Source: Roseburia sp. (lineage in GTDB: Bacteria > Bacillota_A > Clostridia > Lachnospirales > Lachnospiraceae). From it: 48,641 bases of DNA. The position numbers and the translations under genes are program-made. The notes beneath the pieces are model-generated. The model had not been told where the DNA came from, made no database searches, and saw nothing but the letters and a program-made list of their open reading frames with translations. The stretch covers positions 1 through 48,641 of the forward strand of contig DXQT01000006.1 in the NCBI GenBank assembly GCA_019411365.1. Direction: 5' to 3'. Of the stretch, positions 24,653-31,942 are shown piece after piece (positions within the stretch are counted from its first letter, which is position 1; each line of letters begins with the position of its first letter).

Positions 24653-25333
24653 TCAGTTGATTACTTGATATCGAACTCTGATATATGAGTCATTTAAAAC
24701 TGTGCAATCAATGAGTTTCAGGACACCCAGCTCAGATAATTCATTTTCTGAAAGAATGGAACTGCCGTCTATTAAGGAAGAGGTTTCTTTACCGCCGATC
24801 AGCACTGGAGCCACGACAACATCGATATAATCAAACAACTTCTCACGAAGGAATAATCCGTTCACCGTTCCACCGCTTTGGATTGTTAATTTGTTGCATC
24901 CATACGATGATTTTAATTCACGAAGAGCATCTTTCAGCGACAGTTTTTCCTGAAAAATAATATGGAGATTATTTTCCTTAATGTTATAAGCAGGATGATC
25001 TTTATTGGATGTAATCAGCACAAACACTTGTGATTTCTTGCAGAAATATGTTACGCCATGTTCGGTCAAATGGTTGTTATCCAATAAGACAAATGAGACG
25101 GGAGTCTTATCGGGATAGGGCTTTTGGTTCACGCCCATCTTTTCCTGCACGCGTCCTGTATTAAAAGACCAAAGGTCGGTTGTCTGCTCGATTTCATAAT
25201 ATTGAGGCAGCCCCTCTTTTAACCCGTCTATCTTTGGAAAATCCTTATCTACATCTAAAGCATCTGATGCACCGGGACTTATCTTTCCATCTAAAGACAT
25301 AAGCATAAATAACGTTGTTATTGGTCTGTCCAT
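24653..25333 (-). CDS. RibD C-terminal / dihydrofolate-reductase-like reductase
   Basis: A 226-residue single-domain protein of the RibD_C family: MDRPITTLFMLMSLDGKIS at the start, IQSGGTVNGLFLREKLFDYIDVVVAPVLIGG in the middle. In riboflavin synthesis this domain reduces the ribosylaminopyrimidine, but isolated copies often act on other pyrimidine or folate-like substrates. No deaminase domain and no rib genes are nearby, so riboflavin synthesis is doubtful. The start at 25333 has AAGGAGG seven bases upstream; the longer frame lacks that. A 42-base leader repeat lies upstream. Confidence 0.8.
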   Translation of the reverse strand: MDRPITTLFMLMSLDGKISPGASDALDVDKDFPKIDGLKEGLPQYYEIEQTTDLWSFNTGRVQEKMGVNQKPYPDKTPVSFVLLDNNHLTEHGVTYFCKKSQVFVLITSNKDHPAYNIKENNLHIIFQEKLSLKDALRELKSSYGCNKLTIQSGGTVNGLFLREKLFDYIDVVVAPVLIGGKETSSLIDGSSILSENELSELGVLKLIDCTVLNDSYIRVRYQVIN

Positions 25334-25354
25334 AATAAACCTCCTTAAAATTCG

Positions 25355-25396
25355 ATTCGTCAATAGTAAAATAATACCATAACCACATCTGCAATT
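25355..25396 (-). repeat. 42-bp leader repeat, copy B
   Basis: The partner of 24564-24605, 21 bases before the start codon of the RibD-like gene. Confidence 0.7.
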
Positions 25397-25475
25397 CCAC
25401 TTCATTCTAATTCACTTTGTGCTATAATGTGTTATCAGATTTTTTTGCCCTGATTTTCCAATTTCACTCTACGGA

Positions 25476-25510
25476 GCGTAGAAACCGCATAAATTCACCA
25501 TATTCTACGC
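25476..25510. promoter_or_regulatory. Inverted repeat before the XRE regulator
   Basis: GCGTAGAA (25476-25483) and TTCTACGC (25503-25510) lie between a TATAAT box (about 25421) and the regulator start, 60 bases upstream of the ATG. It is a candidate autoregulatory operator or leader hairpin. Confidence 0.45.
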
Positions 25511-25570
25511 CGCGTGGGTGTGATTGATGATCAAATCATAGGATAATCAGACCAGAAAGGAGGAAAACGG

Positions 25571-26176
25571 ATGGATCAAATCAAGATTGGTAAATTTATT
25601 GCTGATGAAAGAAAACGAAAAGGATATACGCAAAAACAGCTTTCAGAAAAATTAGCAATCAGTGATAAAACAATTTCAAAATGGGAGAGAGGAAATGGTT
25701 TTCCAGAAGTATCATTGCTGTTGCCATTATGTAATGAACTGGAGATAACAGTTAATGAACTACTATCTGGTGAAAGAGTATCTGAAGAAGAGTATCTGAA
25801 GAAAGCGGAGGAAAATATGGTGAATTTAGTCAGGGAAACTCAGGAAAGTAAAAAGAAAATTGTCCTGTCAGCAATGATTGCAGGACTTACAATTATAGCG
25901 GCAGTTCCATTATTTATATTGTCTGGAATGCTGGAGATGGAGAACTGGATTAGAGTTCTTCTTATAGGAATAGGGCTTGTTGTGATAGTTGGAGGGGTTG
26001 CAATTGCCTGTGTCCTTGACAGAGAAGCAGGAGCCTTTGAATGTCCCGAATGTCATAATAGATTTGTTCCAGATATGAAGTCATATATTATGGGACCGCA
26101 TACAATTACAAAGCGAAAATTAGTATGTCCGCATTGTGGTGCACATAAATATTGCAAGAAGGTTCTTACAAAGTAA
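25571..26176 (+). CDS. XRE-type regulator with membrane helices and zinc ribbon
   Basis: A 201-residue protein with a Cro/CI-type helix-turn-helix at residues 7-60 (YTQKQLSEKLAISDKTISKWERGNG), a linker, two hydrophobic segments at about 97-117 and 124-148, and a C-terminal zinc-ribbon (CPECHNRF, then CPHCGAHKYC). This points to a membrane-tethered or membrane-sensing regulator. AAAGGAGG precedes the ATG. It diverges from the RibD-like gene inside the element-bounded segment and is the obvious candidate to control the two minus-strand genes. Confidence 0.85.
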   Translation: MDQIKIGKFIADERKRKGYTQKQLSEKLAISDKTISKWERGNGFPEVSLLLPLCNELEITVNELLSGERVSEEEYLKKAEENMVNLVRETQESKKKIVLSAMIAGLTIIAAVPLFILSGMLEMENWIRVLLIGIGLVVIVGGVAIACVLDREAGAFECPECHNRFVPDMKSYIMGPHTITKRKLVCPHCGAHKYCKKVLTK

Positions 26177-26254
26177 ACCTGAAATTAAATCTATCCGCTC
26201 TATTGCAGAACATACGTTCTGCAAAAAAATCATTATAAACCCAGAGTTCCATAA

Positions 26255-26589
26255 CGTAAATTGCAGATTCTGTGGTGCAATTCACAGCGTAAATTGGGCA
26301 GATATAAGCGTCCTCTCACAAGTCATTCATAACGTGAATGAAAGAAAAACGGTGCAGACAAATATGATTTCCTTCGTGAGCCATGGAGCTGGGATTCTAA
26401 CAATCATGGAAGCCTTTGCTGAACATGATTGTTGCTCAGAAGCCCAGCGGAATGCCCGGCGAACAGGAACATCATATTTCGTCTGTACCGTTTTTCTTTT
26501 CATAAACCTATAAAATCACGACTTGTGAGAGGACGCTTATATCTGCCCTTCACACCCTAAGAAAGCACCACAGAATCTGCGACACTACG
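26255..26589 (-). repeat. Complete copy 3 of the ~335-bp hairpin element
   Basis: The left arm (about 26255-26375) and right arm (about 26480-26589) are inverted repeats. GCAGATTCTGTGGTGC opposes GCACCACAGAATCTGC, and GGGCAGATATAAGCGTCC opposes GGACGCTTATATCTGCCC. The central hairpin is AACAATCATG (26399-26408) with CATGATTGTT (26424-26433). It ends about 15 bases beyond the cstA stop, in the same relation to that gene as the other copies to theirs. It is inverted relative to copy 2. Confidence 0.88.
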
Positions 26590-26604
26590 TCAATTAAACT
26601 CCGG

Positions 26605-28290
26605 TTAAGCCGCAGCTTTCCTGCCGAAGAGCTTTTTCAGACAACTGAATGCAACCATAACACCGAGTACCATAAGAAGTACGGCAACAACAAATTGAAG
26701 TCCGTCTACAAGAAGTGTTGCATTACCGCTCATGAAGTTGCTGACAAGGGCAATTGTTTTCTGAATCAGAGCAGTGAACGTAACTGCCAGCATAACAAAC
26801 ATTGGGATGTAAAGTGTCCATCCGGTACGACCGGTTGTTTTTAAGAAAACAGCTAAGGCAATCAATACAAGTGCTGCAAGCAGCTGGTTTGCAGAGCCAA
26901 ACAACGGCCATACGTTGCTGTATCCGCCGAGTGTCAGCAAATATCCGAAAAACAGTGTGATCACAGTTGCAAAATATTTATTTGTCAGTACACGCTGTAC
27001 CGGTGTCATAGTTGCAGGATCGGTGGAATCTCCGTAGAACAATTCCTGAAAAGACATACGTCCGATCCTTGCAACAGAGTCAAGGGATGTCAGTGCAAGT
27101 GCAGATACACACATGGTCATAAATACAGTTGCAACGGTAACAGGGACACCAAGTTTTTCAAGGAATCCTGCGACACCGGAGGAGAAGATGGAGAATGGAG
27201 TTCCATCCGGTTTTGTTCCGTTTACGGCGACTGCGCCGACAACAACTAAGGAGACGATACCGAGTAAGGATTCTACGACCATGGCACCATAACCGACCAT
27301 AGGCATATCTTTTTCGCTGCTGATCGTCTTAGAGGATGTTCCGGAAGATACCAGACTGTGGAAACCGGAAACAGCACCGCAGGCGATCGTTACGAATAAA
27401 GTAGGGAATAAACTGCTTCCACCTACATTGAATCCGCTGAATGCATTTAACTGCATGGAAGGATGTGCAACAATGACACCGACAACCGCACCAATGATCA
27501 TACCGAGTAACATGAATGTTGTCATGTAATCTCTAGGCTGCATTAAAAGCCACATTGGCATAACAGATGCTAAGAACAGGTAAGCCATTACGATGTAGAT
27601 CCATGCAGTTTTGGTCGTGCAGATCGGGAACTTCATACCGATGATGAACATAACGACTAAAAGTACAATTGCAACGATTGCTTTTATCACTTCGTTCATC
27701 CTGCTTCCAAGGTGTTTCTGGATCACACCGAAGATAACAGCGACAACGATAAATAACATGGAAATCGAAGCGGCGGCAGAATTGGCGTAAGAGGTTGCAT
27801 CTGGCATGCCTTCAACTCCGGTTCCGACAAATGTTCCGGCAACCATATCTGTAAATGCTGCGATTACTAATAAAGTAAATAACCAGCAGAATAACATGAA
27901 AAGTTTCCGGCCTGTTTTACCGATGTACTTCTCAATGATCATACCCATGGATTTACCTTCATTTTTTACGGATGCATATAAAGCACCGAAGTCCTGTACA
28001 GCACCGAAGAAAAGTCCGCCGATGATGAGCCAGAGCAATACCGGAACCCATCCAAAAACAGATGCAAGGATCGGACCTGTGACAGGACCTGCACCTGCGA
28101 TAGAAGAAAACTGATGTGAGAATACGGTAAATTTGGAGGAGGGAACATAATCTTCGCCATCCTCATGTGTGTAAGCAGGGGTTTTGGCATTTGGGTCGAT
28201 TCCCCATTTCTTTGCAAGCCAGCGTCCGTAGAAGAGGTAGCCTGCACCAAGTGCAACGATACCGATTAAAACAATAACTAAACCATTCAT
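26605..28290 (-). CDS. cstA: CstA-family carbon-starvation transporter
   Basis: A 561-residue multi-spanning membrane protein. FTVFSHQFSSIAGAGPVTGPILA near residues 55-80, GGLFFGAVQDFGALYASVKNEGKSMG and TSKTISSEKDMPMVGYGAMVVES are the CstA signatures. The family imports peptides or pyruvate by symport. I begin at MNGLVIV (28290); the longer frame would run through the T-box leader. The leader (promoter at 28715-28743, T-box to 28408) ties expression to charging of some tRNA, so amino acid supply is the likely signal. A palindrome CCGCCTTAAGGCGG lies just before the start. Confidence 0.9.
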   Translation of the reverse strand: MNGLVIVLIGIVALGAGYLFYGRWLAKKWGIDPNAKTPAYTHEDGEDYVPSSKFTVFSHQFSSIAGAGPVTGPILASVFGWVPVLLWLIIGGLFFGAVQDFGALYASVKNEGKSMGMIIEKYIGKTGRKLFMLFCWLFTLLVIAAFTDMVAGTFVGTGVEGMPDATSYANSAAASISMLFIVVAVIFGVIQKHLGSRMNEVIKAIVAIVLLVVMFIIGMKFPICTTKTAWIYIVMAYLFLASVMPMWLLMQPRDYMTTFMLLGMIIGAVVGVIVAHPSMQLNAFSGFNVGGSSLFPTLFVTIACGAVSGFHSLVSSGTSSKTISSEKDMPMVGYGAMVVESLLGIVSLVVVGAVAVNGTKPDGTPFSIFSSGVAGFLEKLGVPVTVATVFMTMCVSALALTSLDSVARIGRMSFQELFYGDSTDPATMTPVQRVLTNKYFATVITLFFGYLLTLGGYSNVWPLFGSANQLLAALVLIALAVFLKTTGRTGWTLYIPMFVMLAVTFTALIQKTIALVSNFMSGNATLLVDGLQFVVAVLLMVLGVMVAFSCLKKLFGRKAAA

Positions 28291-28407
28291 AACTTTTTTC
28301 CGCCTTAAGGCGGCTCCTTTCTGAAAATGTATTTTTTCTGGGAACAAAATACATTGTGCAAAGTGGAAACAATGGGATTCACGTCCTGCGCACAGTCTGC
28401 TGGCATG

Positions 28408-28707
28408 AAAAAAAGCCTTCATCTCCGGATATATTCATATCTCAAAGACGAAGGCTTAAGCTTCCGCGTTACCACTTTGTTTGCCGTAAAATACGACCTC
28501 TCTGTCTTATCTTTGTGGGCAGATGCTTACAACAATAAGCTTCTAAATAACGGTAGAATACCGGTGACACTTACTATGAAAATTCAGTGCACTGCTCGCA
28601 GAGGATAGTTCCTGAAGCTGTATACTGCCTTACACCAGCCGGCAGCTCTCTGTGATACAGGTTTCTCAGATAACCTTGTTCTGTTCGTTGCATTTTGTTC
28701 TCTGTTT
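28408..28707 (-). ncRNA. T-box riboswitch controlling cstA
   Basis: The minus strand carries the T-box antiterminator motif AAAGTGGTAACGCGG (28478-28464). It is followed by a terminator with arms AGCCTTCG/TGAAGGCT and a T run (28457-28408). Upstream are the Stem I element AGAGAGCTGCCGG and the AGTAAG bulge before CACCGG. The specifier is not secure: the triplet directly before AGTAAG is CAT (His), but TCA or TTC is possible if the register differs. The gene controlled is a CstA transporter. Confidence 0.88.
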
Positions 28708-28714
28708 GAATAAC

Positions 28715-28743
28715 AAAATAGCACTTTGATCTGGTAAAGTCAA
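28715..28743 (-). promoter_or_regulatory. Promoter of the T-box/cstA transcript
   Basis: On the minus strand TTGACT (28743-28738), 17 bases, TATTTT (28720-28715). Confidence 0.65.
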
Positions 28744-28816
28744 TGGTCCATTTTTAATCTGTTTTATTGATTTATTTTAATCGTTACTGTTCACTCGTAT
28801 CTCGTTCCAGTAATTT

Positions 28817-29056
28817 TTATTCCGCATTTAAAGAACTCATATAGTCTGTAACGGAATCAAGGTTTGCATAAATGGTTTCCATAGGCTTGTTTGCCTCATA
28901 AGCACTGTATCCGGAGTAACCGGCCCAGCCGATGATACCGGCAGCGACAAGACAGCCAGCGACATAACCGGCGATACGCATTCTCTTTTCCTTTGCCATA
29001 ATTTTCTTACGATTCTTTTTTTCTTCTTTATAACGGTCTACTTTTGCCTGACTCAT
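28817..29056 (-). CDS. Small single-pass membrane protein
   Basis: A 79-residue protein with a strongly basic N-terminus (MSQAKVDRYKEEKKNRKKIMAKEKRMR), one helix at about 28-48 (AGYVAGCLVAAGIIGWAGYSGY) and a short outer tail. AGGAGA lies eight bases upstream of ATG 29056, which is preferred over two codons earlier. It is of a type often seen in Lachnospiraceae; I know no function. It has its own start and spacing and does not look fused to the T-box transcript. Confidence 0.7.
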   Translation of the reverse strand: MSQAKVDRYKEEKKNRKKIMAKEKRMRIAGYVAGCLVAAGIIGWAGYSGYSAYEANKPMETIYANLDSVTDYMSSLNAE

Positions 29057-29330
29057 AATCAATCTCCTAACTTTTTAAACTTTCTTCACTATACTGCATT
29101 TTACTGGAAAAATCAATGAAATTTGGTAGAAACAGAAATGAACTTTATGACAAAAATATATCGCAGTCATAAAATATTCGAATAACAGTCGGGATGTTAT
29201 TTCTTGCACTTTATACGAAAATTGGATAGAATAGTACTGTTCGGATCGTACATGGGCATTTTACTGCAAAGGTACGAAAGAATGAGATTTTCAAATGTGC
29301 AAAATGATAGAAAGATGGGGATAGAAAAAG

Positions 29331-30179
29331 ATGAGTCTTGCGGACAAAATTTTTGTAAATATGTGTAAAGATATTTTAGAGAACGGGACAAGCACGGAGG
29401 GCGAGAAAGTCCGCCCACACTGGGAAGATGGAACGAGTGCCTACACGATCAAAAAATTCGGTGTGGTCAACCGTTATGATCTCTCAAAAGAGTTTCCGGC
29501 AATCACATTGAGAAAAACTGCCATCAAAACATGTACGGAAGAGATGCTTTGGATCTGGCAGAGAAAATCAAATAACATCCATGATTTGAACAGTACCGTA
29601 TGGGATGAATGGGCAGACGAAGATGGTTCCATCGGAAAAGCATACGGATACCAGTTAGGGGTAAAACATCAGTATAAAGAAGGCATGATGGATCAGGTGG
29701 ACCGCGTGATTTATGATTTGAAAAACAATCCATTCAGCCGCCGCATTATGACGAATATTTATGTGCACCAGGATCTTCATGAAATGAATTTATATCCGTG
29801 TGCCTACAGTATGACATTTAACGTGACACACAAAGAGGGAGATAAAAAGCTGACTTTGAATGCTATCCTGAATCAGCGTTCCCAGGATGTGTTAGCGGCA
29901 AATAACTGGAATGTGTGTCAGTATGCGGTATTAATGCATATGCTTGCGCAGGTGTGTGATATGCAGGTCGGCGAGCTGGTACATGTGATTGCGGATGCGC
30001 ACATTTATGACCGTCATATTCCGATCATTAAGGAACTGATCGGGAGAGAGCAGCATCCGGCGCCAAAATTCACATTAAACCCGGAAATCAAAGATTTTTA
30101 TCAGTTTACGACAAAAGATATTACCATTGAGGATTATGTGACGGGACCGCAGATCAAAAATATTCCGATCGCAGTATAA
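29331..30179 (+). CDS. thyA: Thymidylate synthase
   Basis: A 282-residue ThyA enzyme that makes dTMP from dUMP with methylene-tetrahydrofolate. Catalytic Cys157 lies in YPCAYS; RSQDVLAANNWN and the DAHIYDRH nucleotide-binding block are conserved. The length is close to family norm. Dihydrofolate reductase follows 90 bases later, the usual pairing because ThyA produces dihydrofolate. The ribosome site is weak (GGGG). Confidence 0.95.
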   Translation: MSLADKIFVNMCKDILENGTSTEGEKVRPHWEDGTSAYTIKKFGVVNRYDLSKEFPAITLRKTAIKTCTEEMLWIWQRKSNNIHDLNSTVWDEWADEDGSIGKAYGYQLGVKHQYKEGMMDQVDRVIYDLKNNPFSRRIMTNIYVHQDLHEMNLYPCAYSMTFNVTHKEGDKKLTLNAILNQRSQDVLAANNWNVCQYAVLMHMLAQVCDMQVGELVHVIADAHIYDRHIPIIKELIGREQHPAPKFTLNPEIKDFYQFTTKDITIEDYVTGPQIKNIPIAV

Positions 30180-30269
30180 GCCTGACTGGAATATTTTATG
30201 AGAGGATAAAAGACAGGATAAAATAACACGGCACTGACAAGTGATACAGAGTGAAAAGTTGGAGGAAAT

Positions 30270-30761
30270 ATGAATTTAATCGCAGCTGTAGATAAAAACT
30301 GGGCAATCGGATGTAAGAATAAACTGCTGGTGAGCATTCCGGCAGACATGAAGTTTTTCCGTGAGACGACAACCGGGAAAGTGGTCGTCATGGGAAGAAA
30401 AACGTTGGAGAGTTTTCCAAACGGACAGCCTCTCAAAAAAAGAGTGAACATCGTGCTGACGCATGATAAAAATTTTAAGGCGGGAGATGCCATTATCGTT
30501 CATTCGATGGAAGAATTGCGGGAAGAGTTAAAGAAATATCCAAGTGAGGATATTTATGTGATCGGTGGAGAGACCATTTATAAACAGCTTCTCGATGACT
30601 GTGATGTGGCGCATATCACAAAGATCGACTATGCATTTGAGGCAGATGCCTATTTCCCGAATCTCGATGAGATGCCGGAGTGGAAAATCACGCAGGACAG
30701 TGAGGAACAGACGTATTTTGATCTGGAATATTATTTTTACAAATACGAGAAAATTAAATAA
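30270..30761 (+). CDS. folA: Dihydrofolate reductase
   Basis: A 163-residue DHFR that regenerates tetrahydrofolate. MNLIAAVDKNWAIGCKNKLLVSIPADMKFFRETT holds the substrate pocket, VVVMGRKTLESFPNG the cofactor region and IYVIGGETIY the adenosine-binding loop. It is downstream of thyA with a GGAGG site and is probably co-transcribed. It is unrelated in sequence to the RibD-type reductase at 24.7 kb. Confidence 0.94.
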   Translation: MNLIAAVDKNWAIGCKNKLLVSIPADMKFFRETTTGKVVVMGRKTLESFPNGQPLKKRVNIVLTHDKNFKAGDAIIVHSMEELREELKKYPSEDIYVIGGETIYKQLLDDCDVAHITKIDYAFEADAYFPNLDEMPEWKITQDSEEQTYFDLEYYFYKYEKIK

Positions 30762-30821
30762 TGTCAATAAAGTTGTTAAAATATATCATACCAAAAAGAT
30801 GAAAATTGATTTATAATTGCT

Positions 30822-30853
30822 AAAACCCAGACAGAGAGACTGCTGGGTTTTAC
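30822..30853 (+). terminator. Terminator-like hairpin after folA
   Basis: AAAACCCAG and CTGGGTTTT form a stem with a loop of about 13 bases; the T run is short. It lies 60 bases past the folA stop and 43 before the AEC transporter. Confidence 0.6.
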
Positions 30854-30895
30854 CTTTACTTGAACGAGGAGTTTCCTGATAGGAAAAAGAAAAAA

Positions 30896-31849
30896 ATGGA
30901 AAATTTTATCTATAGTATCAACGTGACAATGCCTATTTTTCTGGTCATGGTGATCGGATACATTTTAAAGCAGATCGGAATGCTGAATGATAACTTTGTC
31001 ACAGTGGCAAATAAGTTCAATTTCAAGGTCACGCTTCCGTTTATGCTGTTTAAGGACATTGCAGGCGTTGATATTAAAGCAGTATTTGATATTAAATATG
31101 TGCTTTTCTGTGCGATCGTGAGTACCATCTGTTTCTGGGTGGTATGGGGTACAGCAAAGCTTCTGGTGCGGGACAAAACGATCCGCGGGGCATTTGTACA
31201 GTCATCTTTCCGCGGAAGTGCGGCGGTTATGGGGCTGGCTTTTATCCAGAATATCTACGGTTCCTCTGCAATGGGACCGCTGATGATCGTCAGTGCAGTG
31301 CCACTCTATAATATTTTTTCTGTGATCGTGCTGACATTTGAGGCAAATGACAGCACAGGAATCGACAAGAAAGCAAAGATCCGGCAGGCGGGGATCAATA
31401 TATGTAAGAATCCGATCATTTTAAGTATCCTGGCAGGACTGATCGTGGGACTGCTTGGAATCCAGTTCCCGACGCTGGTAAATAAGACGGTCAGCAACGT
31501 GGCGCAGATGGCAACCCCTTTGGCACTGATCACCATCGGAGCAGGATTTGAGGGAAGAAAAGCGCTGGCGAAGATCGCACCGACCATGGCGGCGTCCATG
31601 ATCAAACTGGTGCTTCAGCCACTTGTTTTTCTGCCGGTTGCTGCCTGGATGGGATTTTCAGGGGAAAAGATGATCGCAATTCTGATCATGCTGGCATCCC
31701 CGACCACGCCGAGCTGTTATATTATGGCAAAGAGCATGAACAATGATGAAGTGCTGACGGCGAGCGTTATTGTAACAACGACATTGATGGCGGCGTTTAC
31801 GTTGACCGGATGGATTTTTTTACTCAAAACATTAGGGTATATCGGTTAG
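30896..31849 (+). CDS. AEC-family transporter (auxin-efflux-carrier type)
   Basis: A 317-residue permease with about ten hydrophobic segments: MENFIYSINVTMPIFLVMVIGYILK at the start, FRGSAAVMGLAFIQNIYG in the middle, ASPTTPSCYIMAKSMNNDEVLTASVIVTTTL at the end, all as in the AEC family, which moves malate or other organic anions. ATG 30896 follows AGGAAAAAG; the upstream TTG start is not needed. It lies between folA and ilvB; with ilvB next door, export or import of a pyruvate-related acid is possible but unproved. Confidence 0.86.
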   Translation: MENFIYSINVTMPIFLVMVIGYILKQIGMLNDNFVTVANKFNFKVTLPFMLFKDIAGVDIKAVFDIKYVLFCAIVSTICFWVVWGTAKLLVRDKTIRGAFVQSSFRGSAAVMGLAFIQNIYGSSAMGPLMIVSAVPLYNIFSVIVLTFEANDSTGIDKKAKIRQAGINICKNPIILSILAGLIVGLLGIQFPTLVNKTVSNVAQMATPLALITIGAGFEGRKALAKIAPTMAASMIKLVLQPLVFLPVAAWMGFSGEKMIAILIMLASPTTPSCYIMAKSMNNDEVLTASVIVTTTLMAAFTLTGWIFLLKTLGYIG

Positions 31850-31942
31850 TCAGAGGAAAAAAGATACATATTCAGCAGAAAGTATCATTTTATGAAAGCA
31901 CAGATTATTTTGAAGTATAAATGGAAAGGGTAAGACAGAAAG

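Noticed and set aside
24653..25333. Second true dihydrofolate reductase gene
   Set aside because: The protein is of the RibD C-terminal type and lacks the usual DHFR blocks seen in the gene at 30270-30761.
26136..26513. 125-codon frame across hairpin copy 3, partly similar to a 64-codon frame in copy 2 (23881-24075)
   Set aside because: The similarity follows from the repeat itself; the frames start and stop at unrelated points, have no ribosome sites, and copy 2 stops early. Repeat sequence, not genes.
23714..26589. Integron-like cassette array because palindromes follow genes
   Set aside because: The elements are far longer than attC sites, lack the R/L core pattern, and the genes have their own promoters; no integron integrase is seen.
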